NCBI GenBank assembly: GCA_947499145.1
Contig: CANMNB010000007.1
Coordinates: 62,001 to 126,000, forward strand
DNA length: 64,000 nt
From: an uncultured Arachnia sp.
Lineage (GTDB): Bacteria > Actinomycetota > Actinomycetes > Propionibacteriales > Propionibacteriaceae
Reading direction: 5' to 3'
The notes beneath the pieces were generated by a model that worked only from the letters and a program-made list of their open reading frames with translations, was not told where the DNA came from and made no database searches. A program made the translations under genes and the position numbers. Within the stretch, counting starts at the first letter, position 1, and each line of letters starts with the position of its first letter. Positions 16,627-24,773 of the stretch are shown here, piece by piece.

Positions 16627-19502
16627 GTTTCACCGCAGACAAGGACCTGGACGACGAGCCCCGCCGCAGCGCGCTCCTGCCGTCGATCGTGATCCTGGGG
16701 CTCCTGATCGCCGGCGTCACCATCTTCGCCCGGACGTGGACGGACTTCCTGTGGTTCCGCAGTATCGACATGGCCACGGTGTTCACCACCCAGCTGGCTG
16801 CCAAGCTCGGGTTGTTCGTCGTGTTCGCGATCGTGGTGGGTGGCCTGGTGTACGCGAGCCTGGCCATCGCCTACCGACTGCGGCCGCGCGTGCGCCACGC
16901 CAACCTCGACTCGGAGCTGCTCGTGCAGTTGCGCGACGTGCTGGACAAGCGCTCCCGCTTCGCCATGCTGATACCGGCGGCGGCCATCGCGCTCATGGCG
17001 GGCGTGATCGCGGCCAGCCAGTCCGAGGTCTTCCTGGCGTGGATCCGGGCCACGGACTTCGGCATCAGCGACGAGCACTTCGGCCACGACGCGGCCTTCT
17101 ACGTCTTCCACCTGCCGTGGTGGCGCTTCGTGCTGGCCCAGGTCTCGTTCGCTGCGGTCCTGTCGCTCGTCGGGGCGCTCATGGTGCACTTCCTCACCGG
17201 CGCCATGAACTCCAAGGCCCTGCGGGGGCTGGGCAACGTCGCACCGGCGTCCCAGTCGCTCGCGGCGCAGCGACAGGTGTCCATCCTGCTCGGCGTGGTG
17301 CTGCTGCTCTACGCCGTCTCCCAGTTCCTGGATCGCTACGACTACCTCACCACCACCAACCACCTGTTCACCGGCGTCACCTACACCGACGCGGCCTCGA
17401 GGATCCCGGTCCACCTCATCATCGCGGGCATCGCCGTGATCGTCGCGCTGCTGTGCTTCTGGAACGCGTACCGCGTGCGGTGGAGCGTGCCCGGGGTGGG
17501 GATCGCCCTGCTGGTCGTGTCCTCGCTCATCCTCGGCATCGGCTACCCCTGGTTCATCCAGAGCTTCCAGGTGGACCCGGACGAGCCGGACAGGGAGCGC
17601 CCGTACATCGCCGCCAACCTGAAAGCGACGCGGCAGGCGTTCGGCATCGATGACGTCGACATCGATGACTACGAGGCCACGACGACGGCGAGCGCCGGCC
17701 AGCTGCGAGCGGACGCCGAGGCGCTTCCCGCCATCCGGCTCATGGATCCCTCGGTCATCCCGCCCACCTTCGAGCAACTCCAGCAGGTCCGCGGCTACTA
17801 CACGTTCCCCTCGACCCTCGACGTCGATCGCTACGACATCGACGGCCGTAGCGTGGACTCCGTCGTCGCCGTGCGGGAACTGGACCTGGCCTCAGTCGAG
17901 TCCGGCGACACGTGGAACAACATGCGCACCGTCTACACCCATGGTCACGGCATGGTCGCCGCGTTCGGGAACCAGCGCTTGTCCAACGGCGAGCCGGTCT
18001 TCTTCTCCGGCGGCATCCCCACCGTCGGGGTCCTCCCCGAGCACGAGCCGCGCATCTACTTCGGGGAGGAGACCTCCCACTGGGTGGTCGCCGGTGCCCC
18101 GGAGGGCGCCGATCCGGTGGAGCTGGACACCCCCGGCGGCGGCGAGGGGGGCGCCGAGACCAAGAACACCTACGACGGCACGGGTGGCGTTCCCGTGGGA
18201 GACTTCCTCACCCGGGCCCTGTTTGCGATCCGCATGGGTGACGTCAACCTGATGCTGTCCGATCGCGTGAACGAGGAGTCACGTCTCCTGCACAACCGGA
18301 TCCCGGTCGAGCGGGTCCAGGAGGCGGCTCCCTGGTTGACCGTCGACTCGGATCCCTACCCGAGCGTGGTCGACGGCCGCATCGTCTGGATCATCGACGG
18401 CTACACCTCCACCGCGCAGTACCCGAACTCCACTCGCGTGGACTGGACGCGCGCCACGATGGACACCCGCACCCAGGCCGACCAGCTGCTGATCGGCCAG
18501 CAGGTCAACTACGTGCGCAACTCCGTGAAGGCCGTGGTGGATGCCTACGACGGGTCGGTGACGCTCTACGAGTGGGACGAGGAGGACCCGATCCTCAAGA
18601 CCTGGTCCAAGGTCTACCCGGGGGTCATCACGGACAAGTCCGAGATCTCCCCGGACCTCATGGCGCACCTGCGCTACCCGCAGGACCTGTTCAAGATCCA
18701 GCGCCAGGTCATGGGCCGCTACCACACCACGAACACCAACACGTGGTACCAGGAGTCGGACATCTGGCAGATCCCGAACGATCCGGTCCGTGGTACCCAG
18801 GACACCGCGCCGCAGCCGCCCTACTTCCTGACGATCCGGTGGCCCGGGGACGACGATCCGCAGTACTCGAACACCACGGTCTTCGTCCCGCGCGGTCGCG
18901 AGAACCTGACGGTGTACATGGCCGCCAATGCCGACGCGCGCAGCGACGACTACGGCCAGATCCGGGTGCTGAAGCTCTCCGACACGGAGCAGATCGCGGG
19001 GCCGGGACAGACGTACAACGCCATCACGACGAACGAGGCGGTCGCCGACCGGCTGCTCCCGTTCAACCGCACCGGCAACGCCACGGCGATCTACGGCAAC
19101 CTGTTGACCCTCCCCGTCGGGGGCGGACTGCTCTACGTCCAGCCGATCTACACCCAGACGTCCTCGACGTCCGGCGCCTACCCGGCACTGCGGTTCGTGG
19201 TCGTGCGCTTCGGTGAGAACGTCGGCATCGGCGAGACCCTGCAGGCCGCGTTGGACCAGGTGTTCCAGGGTGATGCCGGCGCGGAGACCGGTGAGGAGAT
19301 CCCGGACGACCCGGCGGACCCGAATCAGCCGACCTCCGAGCTGATGGGCAACGAGCGCGCGAGGGAACTGCTCGCGGAGGCCATGGACCTGTTCACGCAG
19401 GCCGACGAGGCCCTGCGTTCGGGCGATCTGGCGACCTACCAGGCACGCAACGAGCAGGCACAGTCGCGGATGGAGCAGGCCCTCGAGTTCCTCGAGGAGT
19501 GA
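16623..19502 (+). CDS. UPF0182 family large membrane protein
   Basis: The 959-residue protein has about seven hydrophobic helices in the first 320 residues (for example SIVILGLLIAGVTIFARTW and PAAAIALMAGVIAASQ), followed by a long extracytoplasmic-type region rich in Asp, Thr and Tyr, and an acidic helical tail ending in EQALEFLEE. Length and order fit the UPF0182 family found in most actinobacteria and cyanobacteria; the function is unknown. The start ATG overlaps the PPA1309 stop (ATGA). The constant company of the protease and PPA1309 suggests a shared envelope role (inference). Confidence 0.92.
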   Translation: MSFTADKDLDDEPRRSALLPSIVILGLLIAGVTIFARTWTDFLWFRSIDMATVFTTQLAAKLGLFVVFAIVVGGLVYASLAIAYRLRPRVRHANLDSELLVQLRDVLDKRSRFAMLIPAAAIALMAGVIAASQSEVFLAWIRATDFGISDEHFGHDAAFYVFHLPWWRFVLAQVSFAAVLSLVGALMVHFLTGAMNSKALRGLGNVAPASQSLAAQRQVSILLGVVLLLYAVSQFLDRYDYLTTTNHLFTGVTYTDAASRIPVHLIIAGIAVIVALLCFWNAYRVRWSVPGVGIALLVVSSLILGIGYPWFIQSFQVDPDEPDRERPYIAANLKATRQAFGIDDVDIDDYEATTTASAGQLRADAEALPAIRLMDPSVIPPTFEQLQQVRGYYTFPSTLDVDRYDIDGRSVDSVVAVRELDLASVESGDTWNNMRTVYTHGHGMVAAFGNQRLSNGEPVFFSGGIPTVGVLPEHEPRIYFGEETSHWVVAGAPEGADPVELDTPGGGEGGAETKNTYDGTGGVPVGDFLTRALFAIRMGDVNLMLSDRVNEESRLLHNRIPVERVQEAAPWLTVDSDPYPSVVDGRIVWIIDGYTSTAQYPNSTRVDWTRATMDTRTQADQLLIGQQVNYVRNSVKAVVDAYDGSVTLYEWDEEDPILKTWSKVYPGVITDKSEISPDLMAHLRYPQDLFKIQRQVMGRYHTTNTNTWYQESDIWQIPNDPVRGTQDTAPQPPYFLTIRWPGDDDPQYSNTTVFVPRGRENLTVYMAANADARSDDYGQIRVLKLSDTEQIAGPGQTYNAITTNEAVADRLLPFNRTGNATAIYGNLLTLPVGGGLLYVQPIYTQTSSTSGAYPALRFVVVRFGENVGIGETLQAALDQVFQGDAGAETGEEIPDDPADPNQPTSELMGNERARELLAEAMDLFTQADEALRSGDLATYQARNEQAQSRMEQALEFLEE

Positions 19503-19514
19503 TCCCCTGGGGTC

Positions 19515-20837
19515 TCAGTCGTCCGCGATGGCGGGGTCCAGGCCGAGGGCGGTGAGCGCGGGTACCAATTCCGCCGCGTCGCCGCCCACCGTGATCGTCA
19601 GGCGCTCCGGGTCCACGTGACGACGGAAGGCCGCCGTCGCCAGGTCCGCGGTCACCGCGGCCATGGCGTCGAAGTGGCGGTTGACGAAGTCGACGTCCTC
19701 GCCCGCAGCCACCAGGGCGGTGGCCTGTCGGGCGATGTCGCCCGCTGTCTCGTTCGCGAGGGGCGCGATGCCGATGAGGTGGGCCTGGGCGTCCGCGACC
19801 TCGGCCTCGGTGAAGGCGTCGCCCAGTGACAGGCCGCCGAGTATCCGGCGGAGCGCGTCGGCCGCCACTTCGGTGCGGGTGCTGCCCGCCACCTGGAAGA
19901 GCCCGTCGGCCTGTCGAGCGGTGAAGCCGCCCTGGATTCCGTAGGTGTAGCCCAACCGCTCGCGGAGTTCGACGTTCAAGCGGCTGGAGAACGCGCCCGC
20001 CATGGCGTGCCCGCCGAGCTTCAGCGCAGCCCAGTCGGGGTCGGACCGGCCCGCGGTGACGGTACCGACGACGATGGTCGCCTGGACCGCGCCGGGCATC
20101 GGCACCACCACGGTGCGCGGAGGGGCCGGAGTGGGTCTGGGGTAGGGGGTCGGGCGACCCTCCCGCCGCCAGTGGCGCAGCGAGCCGAGCAGCTCGTCGG
20201 GCCCCAGCGTGGACAGGTCACCGGCGACGACGAGGGTGGCGTCCGTGGTGGTCCAGTGGCGGTGGTGCCACTCGTTCACCAGCTCCGGGGAGACGGCCTG
20301 CAGCGTCGCCGGAGTGCCGGGGGCGGGACGTCCCTCGCGATTGCCGCGTCCGAACAGGGCGGCTCGGAAGGCCTGTCGGGTCGCCGACGTCGGGGACGCC
20401 GTCCGCGACTCGTGGGCGGCCACTTGGGCCTCCACGTGGTGGGCCACGTCGTCCGGGTGGTACTGGGGTTCCTGCAGGATCTCGGCGAACAGGCGCAGCA
20501 CCTCGGGCATCCGGTGGGCCGGCGCGTCCCCGCCCAGCCGCGTGAACCCCATCGACGCTGTGCCGTGGAGGGCAGCGCCCTGCAACTCCAGCAGCTCGGT
20601 GATGCGTCCGTCCGGGTGCGTGTGGGTGCCCTCGTCGACGGCGTGGAGCGCGACGGTGGCGACACCCTCCGCCTCCTCGGGCTCGAGCGCCAGGGGACGC
20701 CGCAGGATGAGGTCGAACGCGGCCACGTGCTGACCGGGGAGGTCGAAGAGCAGCAGCTCGGGACAACCCGGAGCGCGCAGTGACAGCGGAGTGGGGAACA
20801 CCCAACGCCTGGTCAGATCGACAGGGGGTCTGGTCAC
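19515..20837 (-). CDS. M16 family peptidase-like subunit lacking the zinc motif
   Basis: The 440-residue protein has the pitrilysin-like two-domain fold pattern but no HxxEH; the corresponding N-terminal region reads FDLILRRPLALEPEEAEGV. The C-terminal substrate-contact region is kept as LNVELRERLGYTYGIQGGF, with the R/Y pair typical of M16B partners. It is probably the non-catalytic half of a heterodimer with the upstream gene, whose stop its start overlaps by 4 bp. Cell location is uncertain because no signal peptide is visible. Confidence 0.85.
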   Translation of the reverse strand: MTRPPVDLTRRWVFPTPLSLRAPGCPELLLFDLPGQHVAAFDLILRRPLALEPEEAEGVATVALHAVDEGTHTHPDGRITELLELQGAALHGTASMGFTRLGGDAPAHRMPEVLRLFAEILQEPQYHPDDVAHHVEAQVAAHESRTASPTSATRQAFRAALFGRGNREGRPAPGTPATLQAVSPELVNEWHHRHWTTTDATLVVAGDLSTLGPDELLGSLRHWRREGRPTPYPRPTPAPPRTVVVPMPGAVQATIVVGTVTAGRSDPDWAALKLGGHAMAGAFSSRLNVELRERLGYTYGIQGGFTARQADGLFQVAGSTRTEVAADALRRILGGLSLGDAFTEAEVADAQAHLIGIAPLANETAGDIARQATALVAAGEDVDFVNRHFDAMAAVTADLATAAFRRHVDPERLTITVGGDAAELVPALTALGLDPAIADD

Positions 20838-22090
20838 GAGTCGGCCTCCGCCACGTAGTGGAGCTCGGCGGCGGGGGAGGCGAGTCGCGCCGCGGCCCGT
20901 TGCAGGTCCTCCGGAGTGAGGGCCGAGACCCTGGCGAGCCGATCATTCACCGCCGCGGGATCGCCCTGTTGGAGCCAGGCTTCGTTCAATGCGTCGGCGC
21001 GGCCCTCCACGGTGGCGAGGTCGAGCAACCATTCGCGCTCGAACTGCGCCAGGGCCCGTGCATGCTCCTCCTCGGTGGGACCCTCCTCGGCGAAGCGCGC
21101 CAACTCGTCGGCAAGTGCTCTGCCGGCTGTGTCGGTGCCCGCCTCGTCCGTGGGCCTCACGGAGATCGCCGCGATCGAGTGGTCGCGCAGGTGGCCCAGG
21201 ACGACTGCATGGACGTCGAGGGCGACCCGGTCGCGCTTCACCAGAGCACGGTGGAGCCGGGAGGCCGCGCCGTCGGTGAGGATCCCCAGGGCGAGATCGA
21301 GTGCGTCGCCGGGATCGTCCTGGAGCGCGGGGGCGGTCCAGGAGGAGTACAGGACCGAGTGGGGGACGTCACGGGTCACCCGGACGGTGGCGGGGTTACG
21401 GAGGGGCACATGGGTGGGGAGGTGCTCCGGGCGGGGACGGCCCGGCAGGCGCGACAGGTCTCGCTCGACCGCCTCGCGCGCCTGCTCGATCCCGACCGCG
21501 CCGGCGAGCACGAGCGTCGCGTTGCCCGGCCCGTACCAGGTGTCGAAGAAGGCGACGACGTCGTCGGTGGTCGCTGCGTCGAGGTCCACCATGGACCCGA
21601 TCGGCAGGTGCCCGTAGGGGTGGTGCGTGGGGAAGTGCTGCGAGGTCAAGAGCTCCAGGAGGTCTCCGTAGGGCTGGTTGTCGTAGCGCTGGCGCTTCTC
21701 CTCCTTGACGACCTGCCGTTGCGACTCGAAGTTCTCCTGCGTGAGCGCAAGCGCTCCCATCCGGTCGGCCTCCAGCCAGAGGGCCAGCTGCAGCGCCCCG
21801 GCGGGGACGGTCTCGAAGTAGTTCGTGCGGTCGGTGGACGTGGTGGCGTTCACCGATCCACCGTGGGCCTCGATGAGCGCCATGTGCTCACCGCTCGCCA
21901 CTCCCGCCGAGCCTTGGAACATGAGGTGTTCGAAGAGGTGCGCGAACCCCGTCCGGCCCGCCACCTCGTCGTAGGAGCCCACTTCGTACCACAGGTTCAC
22001 CGCGACGCCGGGGGCTGCGGGATCGGGCTGGACGCACACCCGGAGACCGTTGGGCAGGGAGAAGGTGTGCAGCGGGTAGTGGACCTCCAC
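20834..22090 (-). CDS. M16 family zinc metallopeptidase, catalytic subunit
   Basis: From the GTG at 22090 (AGGAG upstream) this is 418 residues. The inverted zinc motif is visible as AHLFEHLMFQG near residue 50, and the downstream metal-binding Glu region follows as QRQVVKEEKRQRYD. Such enzymes cleave short peptides inside a closed chamber, often as a pair with an inactive subunit, here the next gene. The ORF track extends it to 22813, but that part is a shadow of the acyltransferase gene. The acyltransferase stop lies 8 bases upstream. Confidence 0.92.
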   Translation of the reverse strand: MEVHYPLHTFSLPNGLRVCVQPDPAAPGVAVNLWYEVGSYDEVAGRTGFAHLFEHLMFQGSAGVASGEHMALIEAHGGSVNATTSTDRTNYFETVPAGALQLALWLEADRMGALALTQENFESQRQVVKEEKRQRYDNQPYGDLLELLTSQHFPTHHPYGHLPIGSMVDLDAATTDDVVAFFDTWYGPGNATLVLAGAVGIEQAREAVERDLSRLPGRPRPEHLPTHVPLRNPATVRVTRDVPHSVLYSSWTAPALQDDPGDALDLALGILTDGAASRLHRALVKRDRVALDVHAVVLGHLRDHSIAAISVRPTDEAGTDTAGRALADELARFAEEGPTEEEHARALAQFEREWLLDLATVEGRADALNEAWLQQGDPAAVNDRLARVSALTPEDLQRAAARLASPAAELHYVAEADS

Positions 22091-22098
22091 TTCGGCTC

Positions 22099-23214
22099 CT
22101 AGCGGGGGACGGCCGGTGCCGGGAAGGGGGCATGGACGCTCAGGACCTCCGGATTGCGTCCGGACTCGCCGAGAACGCCGGACTCGCGCGTGGTGCCGGA
22201 CAGGAGGAAGTCCCCGACCTCGTGTGGCATCACGTAGAGCCAGTCGATCCGCCGGGTGACCTGCCACACCGCGGTCATGAGGCCCACGGCCGCCACGAGC
22301 GTCACGCCGGGGACGACATACTGCATGACCGGGGTCGACGGTGGGTCGATCCGCAGCCAAGCCCCGGCAATGGCGGAGACGGCCAGCCAGTTCATCAGGT
22401 ACAGCGGGAGCGTGCGACGCCCCAGGAGCAGCAACCACGGCCGCAGCCGCGTCGCGGTGAGCAGGGAGGCGGCGGCGAACAGCGCCGGCACGGCCAACAA
22501 CGGGGTCAGCCTGCCCTCGGGCACGAACCCCCAGTAGGCCACCCAAGCGCCCAGCACGGCGAGCGCTGACAGCGGCCGCAGGCGTGAGACAGCGGCGCGC
22601 ACCGAAGTGCTGAGGCGGGCTCCGACCATGAAGAAGAACGCGAACTGCACCATGCCCCGCAGGCCGGTGGAGTTCCAGAGGCCGGGCAGCTCGAGCCAAC
22701 CGAGGTCGATGGCCAGCCAGGCGACGCCGGTGGCGGCCAGCGGCACAGCGGCCGGTAGCCTCCGGGTGCCCCACCACAGGAGGTGGAAGGCCGGCAGTGC
22801 CACGAGGTACCACAGGGGTGTCTCGAGCCGGAGGAAATGGATGCCGAGGTCTGAGCGCGCGACCGTGGCCGCCTCATCGGCACCGAGCCAGAAGGGCCAG
22901 AGTCGTTCGACGGCCAGTGTGATGGCCGCCCACACCCCGAACAGGTAGAGGAACGAGAGCACTCGCTTGCGCTGGAAGGTCTCGCTCGGTGTGGAGAGGA
23001 AACGGTGCACGAAGAGCCCGGAGATCAGGAAGAACCCGGGCATGCGCATCGGCGACGTGGCGTCGAGCAGCGTCCAGTAGGTGCTGGACGTGGGGAGGTC
23101 GAGCAGCGACAGGATGTACTGCACGTGCACCAGCACCACCAAGGCGATCGCGATCCCCTTGGCGCCGTCGATCCAGTCCAGGCGGGTCCCGGCCCTGGTG
23201 TCGATCTGCTGCAT
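22099..23214 (-). CDS. Acyltransferase 3 family integral membrane protein
   Basis: The 371-residue polytopic protein starts with TRLDWIDGAKGIAIALVVLVH, the acyltransferase-3 signature whose His (VHVQYIL) is the likely catalytic residue. About ten hydrophobic segments follow, including RMPGFFLISGLFVHRF, also typical of the family. These enzymes O-acetylate sugars or envelope polymers. The substrate cannot be told; a capsule or polysaccharide modification is possible. It ends just before the M16 pair and begins downstream of tRNA-fMet and its terminator, so it needs its own promoter. Confidence 0.88.
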   Translation of the reverse strand: MQQIDTRAGTRLDWIDGAKGIAIALVVLVHVQYILSLLDLPTSSTYWTLLDATSPMRMPGFFLISGLFVHRFLSTPSETFQRKRVLSFLYLFGVWAAITLAVERLWPFWLGADEAATVARSDLGIHFLRLETPLWYLVALPAFHLLWWGTRRLPAAVPLAATGVAWLAIDLGWLELPGLWNSTGLRGMVQFAFFFMVGARLSTSVRAAVSRLRPLSALAVLGAWVAYWGFVPEGRLTPLLAVPALFAAASLLTATRLRPWLLLLGRRTLPLYLMNWLAVSAIAGAWLRIDPPSTPVMQYVVPGVTLVAAVGLMTAVWQVTRRIDWLYVMPHEVGDFLLSGTTRESGVLGESGRNPEVLSVHAPFPAPAVPR

Positions 23215-23234
23215 GTGCCTCCTCGTGACAAGGA

Positions 23235-23268
23235 AACAGGCCCGGATCGTTGGGGATCCGGGCCTGTT
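23235..23268 (-). terminator. Rho-independent terminator of tRNA-fMet
   Basis: AACAGGCCCGGATC (23235-23248) pairs perfectly with GATCCGGGCCTGTT (23255-23268): a 14-bp stem and 6-nt loop. On the minus strand it is followed by TTCCTTG. It lies 8 bases after the 3' end of the tRNA. Confidence 0.85.
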
Positions 23269-23275
23269 ACCTCAG

Positions 23276-23349
23276 TAGCGGGGGCAGGATTTGAACCTGC
23301 GGCCTCTGGGTTATGAGCCCAGCGAGCTACCGAGCTGCTCCACCCCGCG
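23276..23349 (-). tRNA. Initiator tRNA-fMet (CAT anticodon)
   Basis: The 74-nt cloverleaf reads CGCGGGG acceptor, GAGC/GCTC D-stem, CTGGG-CTCATAA-CCCAG anticodon arm, GCAGG-TTCAAAT-CCTGC T-arm, and discriminator A. Anticodon CAT, three consecutive G:C pairs next to the anticodon loop, and an unpaired position 1 (C1 opposite T72) mark it as the initiator, not the elongator. CCA is not encoded; the next bases are CTGAGG. It has its own promoter and terminator. Confidence 0.95.
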
Positions 23350-23361
23350 TTGCGATAACCA

Positions 23362-23390
23362 ACTATAGACGTCCCGGGGTCACAACCCAA
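23362..23390 (-). promoter_or_regulatory. Sigma-70-type promoter of tRNA-fMet
   Basis: On the minus strand, TTGGGT (-35), a 17-bp spacer and TATAGT (-10) end 12 bases before the tRNA 5' end. The -10 is one of the best matches to TATAAT in the window, as expected for a strongly transcribed tRNA. Confidence 0.75.
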
Positions 23391-23462
23391 ATCGATGCCG
23401 CCGGTCACGTCGACACCACTGGGTGGGAGGAGTCGTCGCGAGGATGCCACCACCGCTCCCAG

Positions 23463-24632
23463 TCAGTCGAGGTCGGGCACGCGATCGCGGGCGTCGGTGT
23501 AGGACAACCCGCACAGCTCGAGCAGGTCCACGAGCATGGAACGCACTTGGGCGAGGATCACCGTCGGGGACAAGAAGCGCCCCAGGGGGGTGCCCGTGGA
23601 GCGGCGTGCCACTGCCTCGATGTCGGGGATCCGGGCACTCGGGACACGTCCGGCGTAGAGTTCGGAAGCGCACTCATCGGTCACCTGCGCGAGGTCGCGG
23701 AGCAACGCCAGATGGTCGGAGGTGACCTCCTCGCCGCGGTGGACGGCGACGACGGCGCGGCGGGCCAGGACACGCAGGTTCCGGGTGAACCGGTCCAGGG
23801 GCACGGTGAGGTCCTGGACCTGGAGCACGGCCTCGCGTCGGTGGCGCAGGAACGGCGAGGTGCGCACGACGGCCACGCCCTCGTTCACCGCGGTGGTGAG
23901 GTCGGCCAGCAGCGTCTCGGTGTCGCGGGCACGGTCCAGTACCTCCTCCGCGGCCTCCTCGTCGTGCCCCTCGAGGGCCTTGACGATCGCTCGCAGCGTC
24001 CAGGACGTCTCGTGGAGCACGCTCGCCGCCTGCAGCCGGGGCCGGTGGATCGGGCCGGTGGGGGCGATGGTGGCGAACCCCAGACCGACGAGGCAGCCGA
24101 CGAGGGCGTCGGACCACCGGGAGAAGCCGGCGTCGACGATGGGAGGAATGGTGAGCACGACCGCCGCCTGGACGGCCGCCTGAGTGACCATCAGCGTCCG
24201 CGCGCCGAGCCACGTCGTGATCGACATCGCCACGGCGATCACCAGCATGATCTGCCACACGCCGGTGCCGAACCACCACCAGAACAGGTCGCCGAGCGCG
24301 ACGCCCACGGTCACGCCGACGGCCACCTCGACAGCGCGGCTGAGACGCTGCCCGAAGCTGAAGCCGAGGCAGATGATCGCGGCAACCACGGCGAGGAATG
24401 GGGCGCGGTGGTCCAGGAGGTCCCGCGCGATCCACCACGAGAGTCCGGCGGCCAGGGAGATCTGGACGATCATGAACAGGCGCGAGCGCCATCTGGTCAC
24501 GCGCCGCTGCTGCGACCGCCAGCCACGGCGGGCTGCGCGCTCACTGAGGTCGAAGGCTCGCAGCGACGTGCTGTGCAGGCTCTGGCTGGCGTTGCGCCAT
24601 GCGGCCCGCCTCGACCATCCGCCCACGTCCAC
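23463..24632 (-). CDS. FUSC family membrane protein (aromatic acid exporter-like)
   Basis: From the GTG at 24632 (GAGGAG nine bases upstream) the product is 389 residues. The N-terminal half has about six hydrophobic helices, including FMIVQISLAAGLSWWIARDL and VAVGVTVGVALGDLFWWWFG. The C-terminal half is a soluble helical region rich in Arg and Glu. This layout fits FUSC/ArAE-type proteins linked to efflux of aromatic carboxylates. The ORF track extends the frame to 26993, but that stretch is antisense to the transporter genes. It is divergent from the ABC transporter operon. Confidence 0.85.
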   Translation of the reverse strand: MDVGGWSRRAAWRNASQSLHSTSLRAFDLSERAARRGWRSQQRRVTRWRSRLFMIVQISLAAGLSWWIARDLLDHRAPFLAVVAAIICLGFSFGQRLSRAVEVAVGVTVGVALGDLFWWWFGTGVWQIMLVIAVAMSITTWLGARTLMVTQAAVQAAVVLTIPPIVDAGFSRWSDALVGCLVGLGFATIAPTGPIHRPRLQAASVLHETSWTLRAIVKALEGHDEEAAEEVLDRARDTETLLADLTTAVNEGVAVVRTSPFLRHRREAVLQVQDLTVPLDRFTRNLRVLARRAVVAVHRGEEVTSDHLALLRDLAQVTDECASELYAGRVPSARIPDIEAVARRSTGTPLGRFLSPTVILAQVRSMLVDLLELCGLSYTDARDRVPDLD

Positions 24633-24724
24633 TCCGTCGTTCTCCTCGACCGGCCAGTTCCTCCCGCAGCGTAACCGCGGTCCAGCGCCACGCCTGAGCC
24701 TAGGTGGCCCGACGCCCGCGGCAC

Positions 24725-24730
24725 TAGACT
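24725..24730 (+). promoter_or_regulatory. -10-like element of the peptide transporter operon
   Basis: TAGACT lies 43 bases before the ATG of the substrate-binding protein; no good -35 hexamer is visible 16-18 bp upstream. AGAGGAAGAG, the likely ribosome site, falls between it and the start. Confidence 0.4.
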
Positions 24731-24773
24731 TGCCGGGAGTTCGTCCGTCGAAGCAGAGGAAGAGACCACACGC

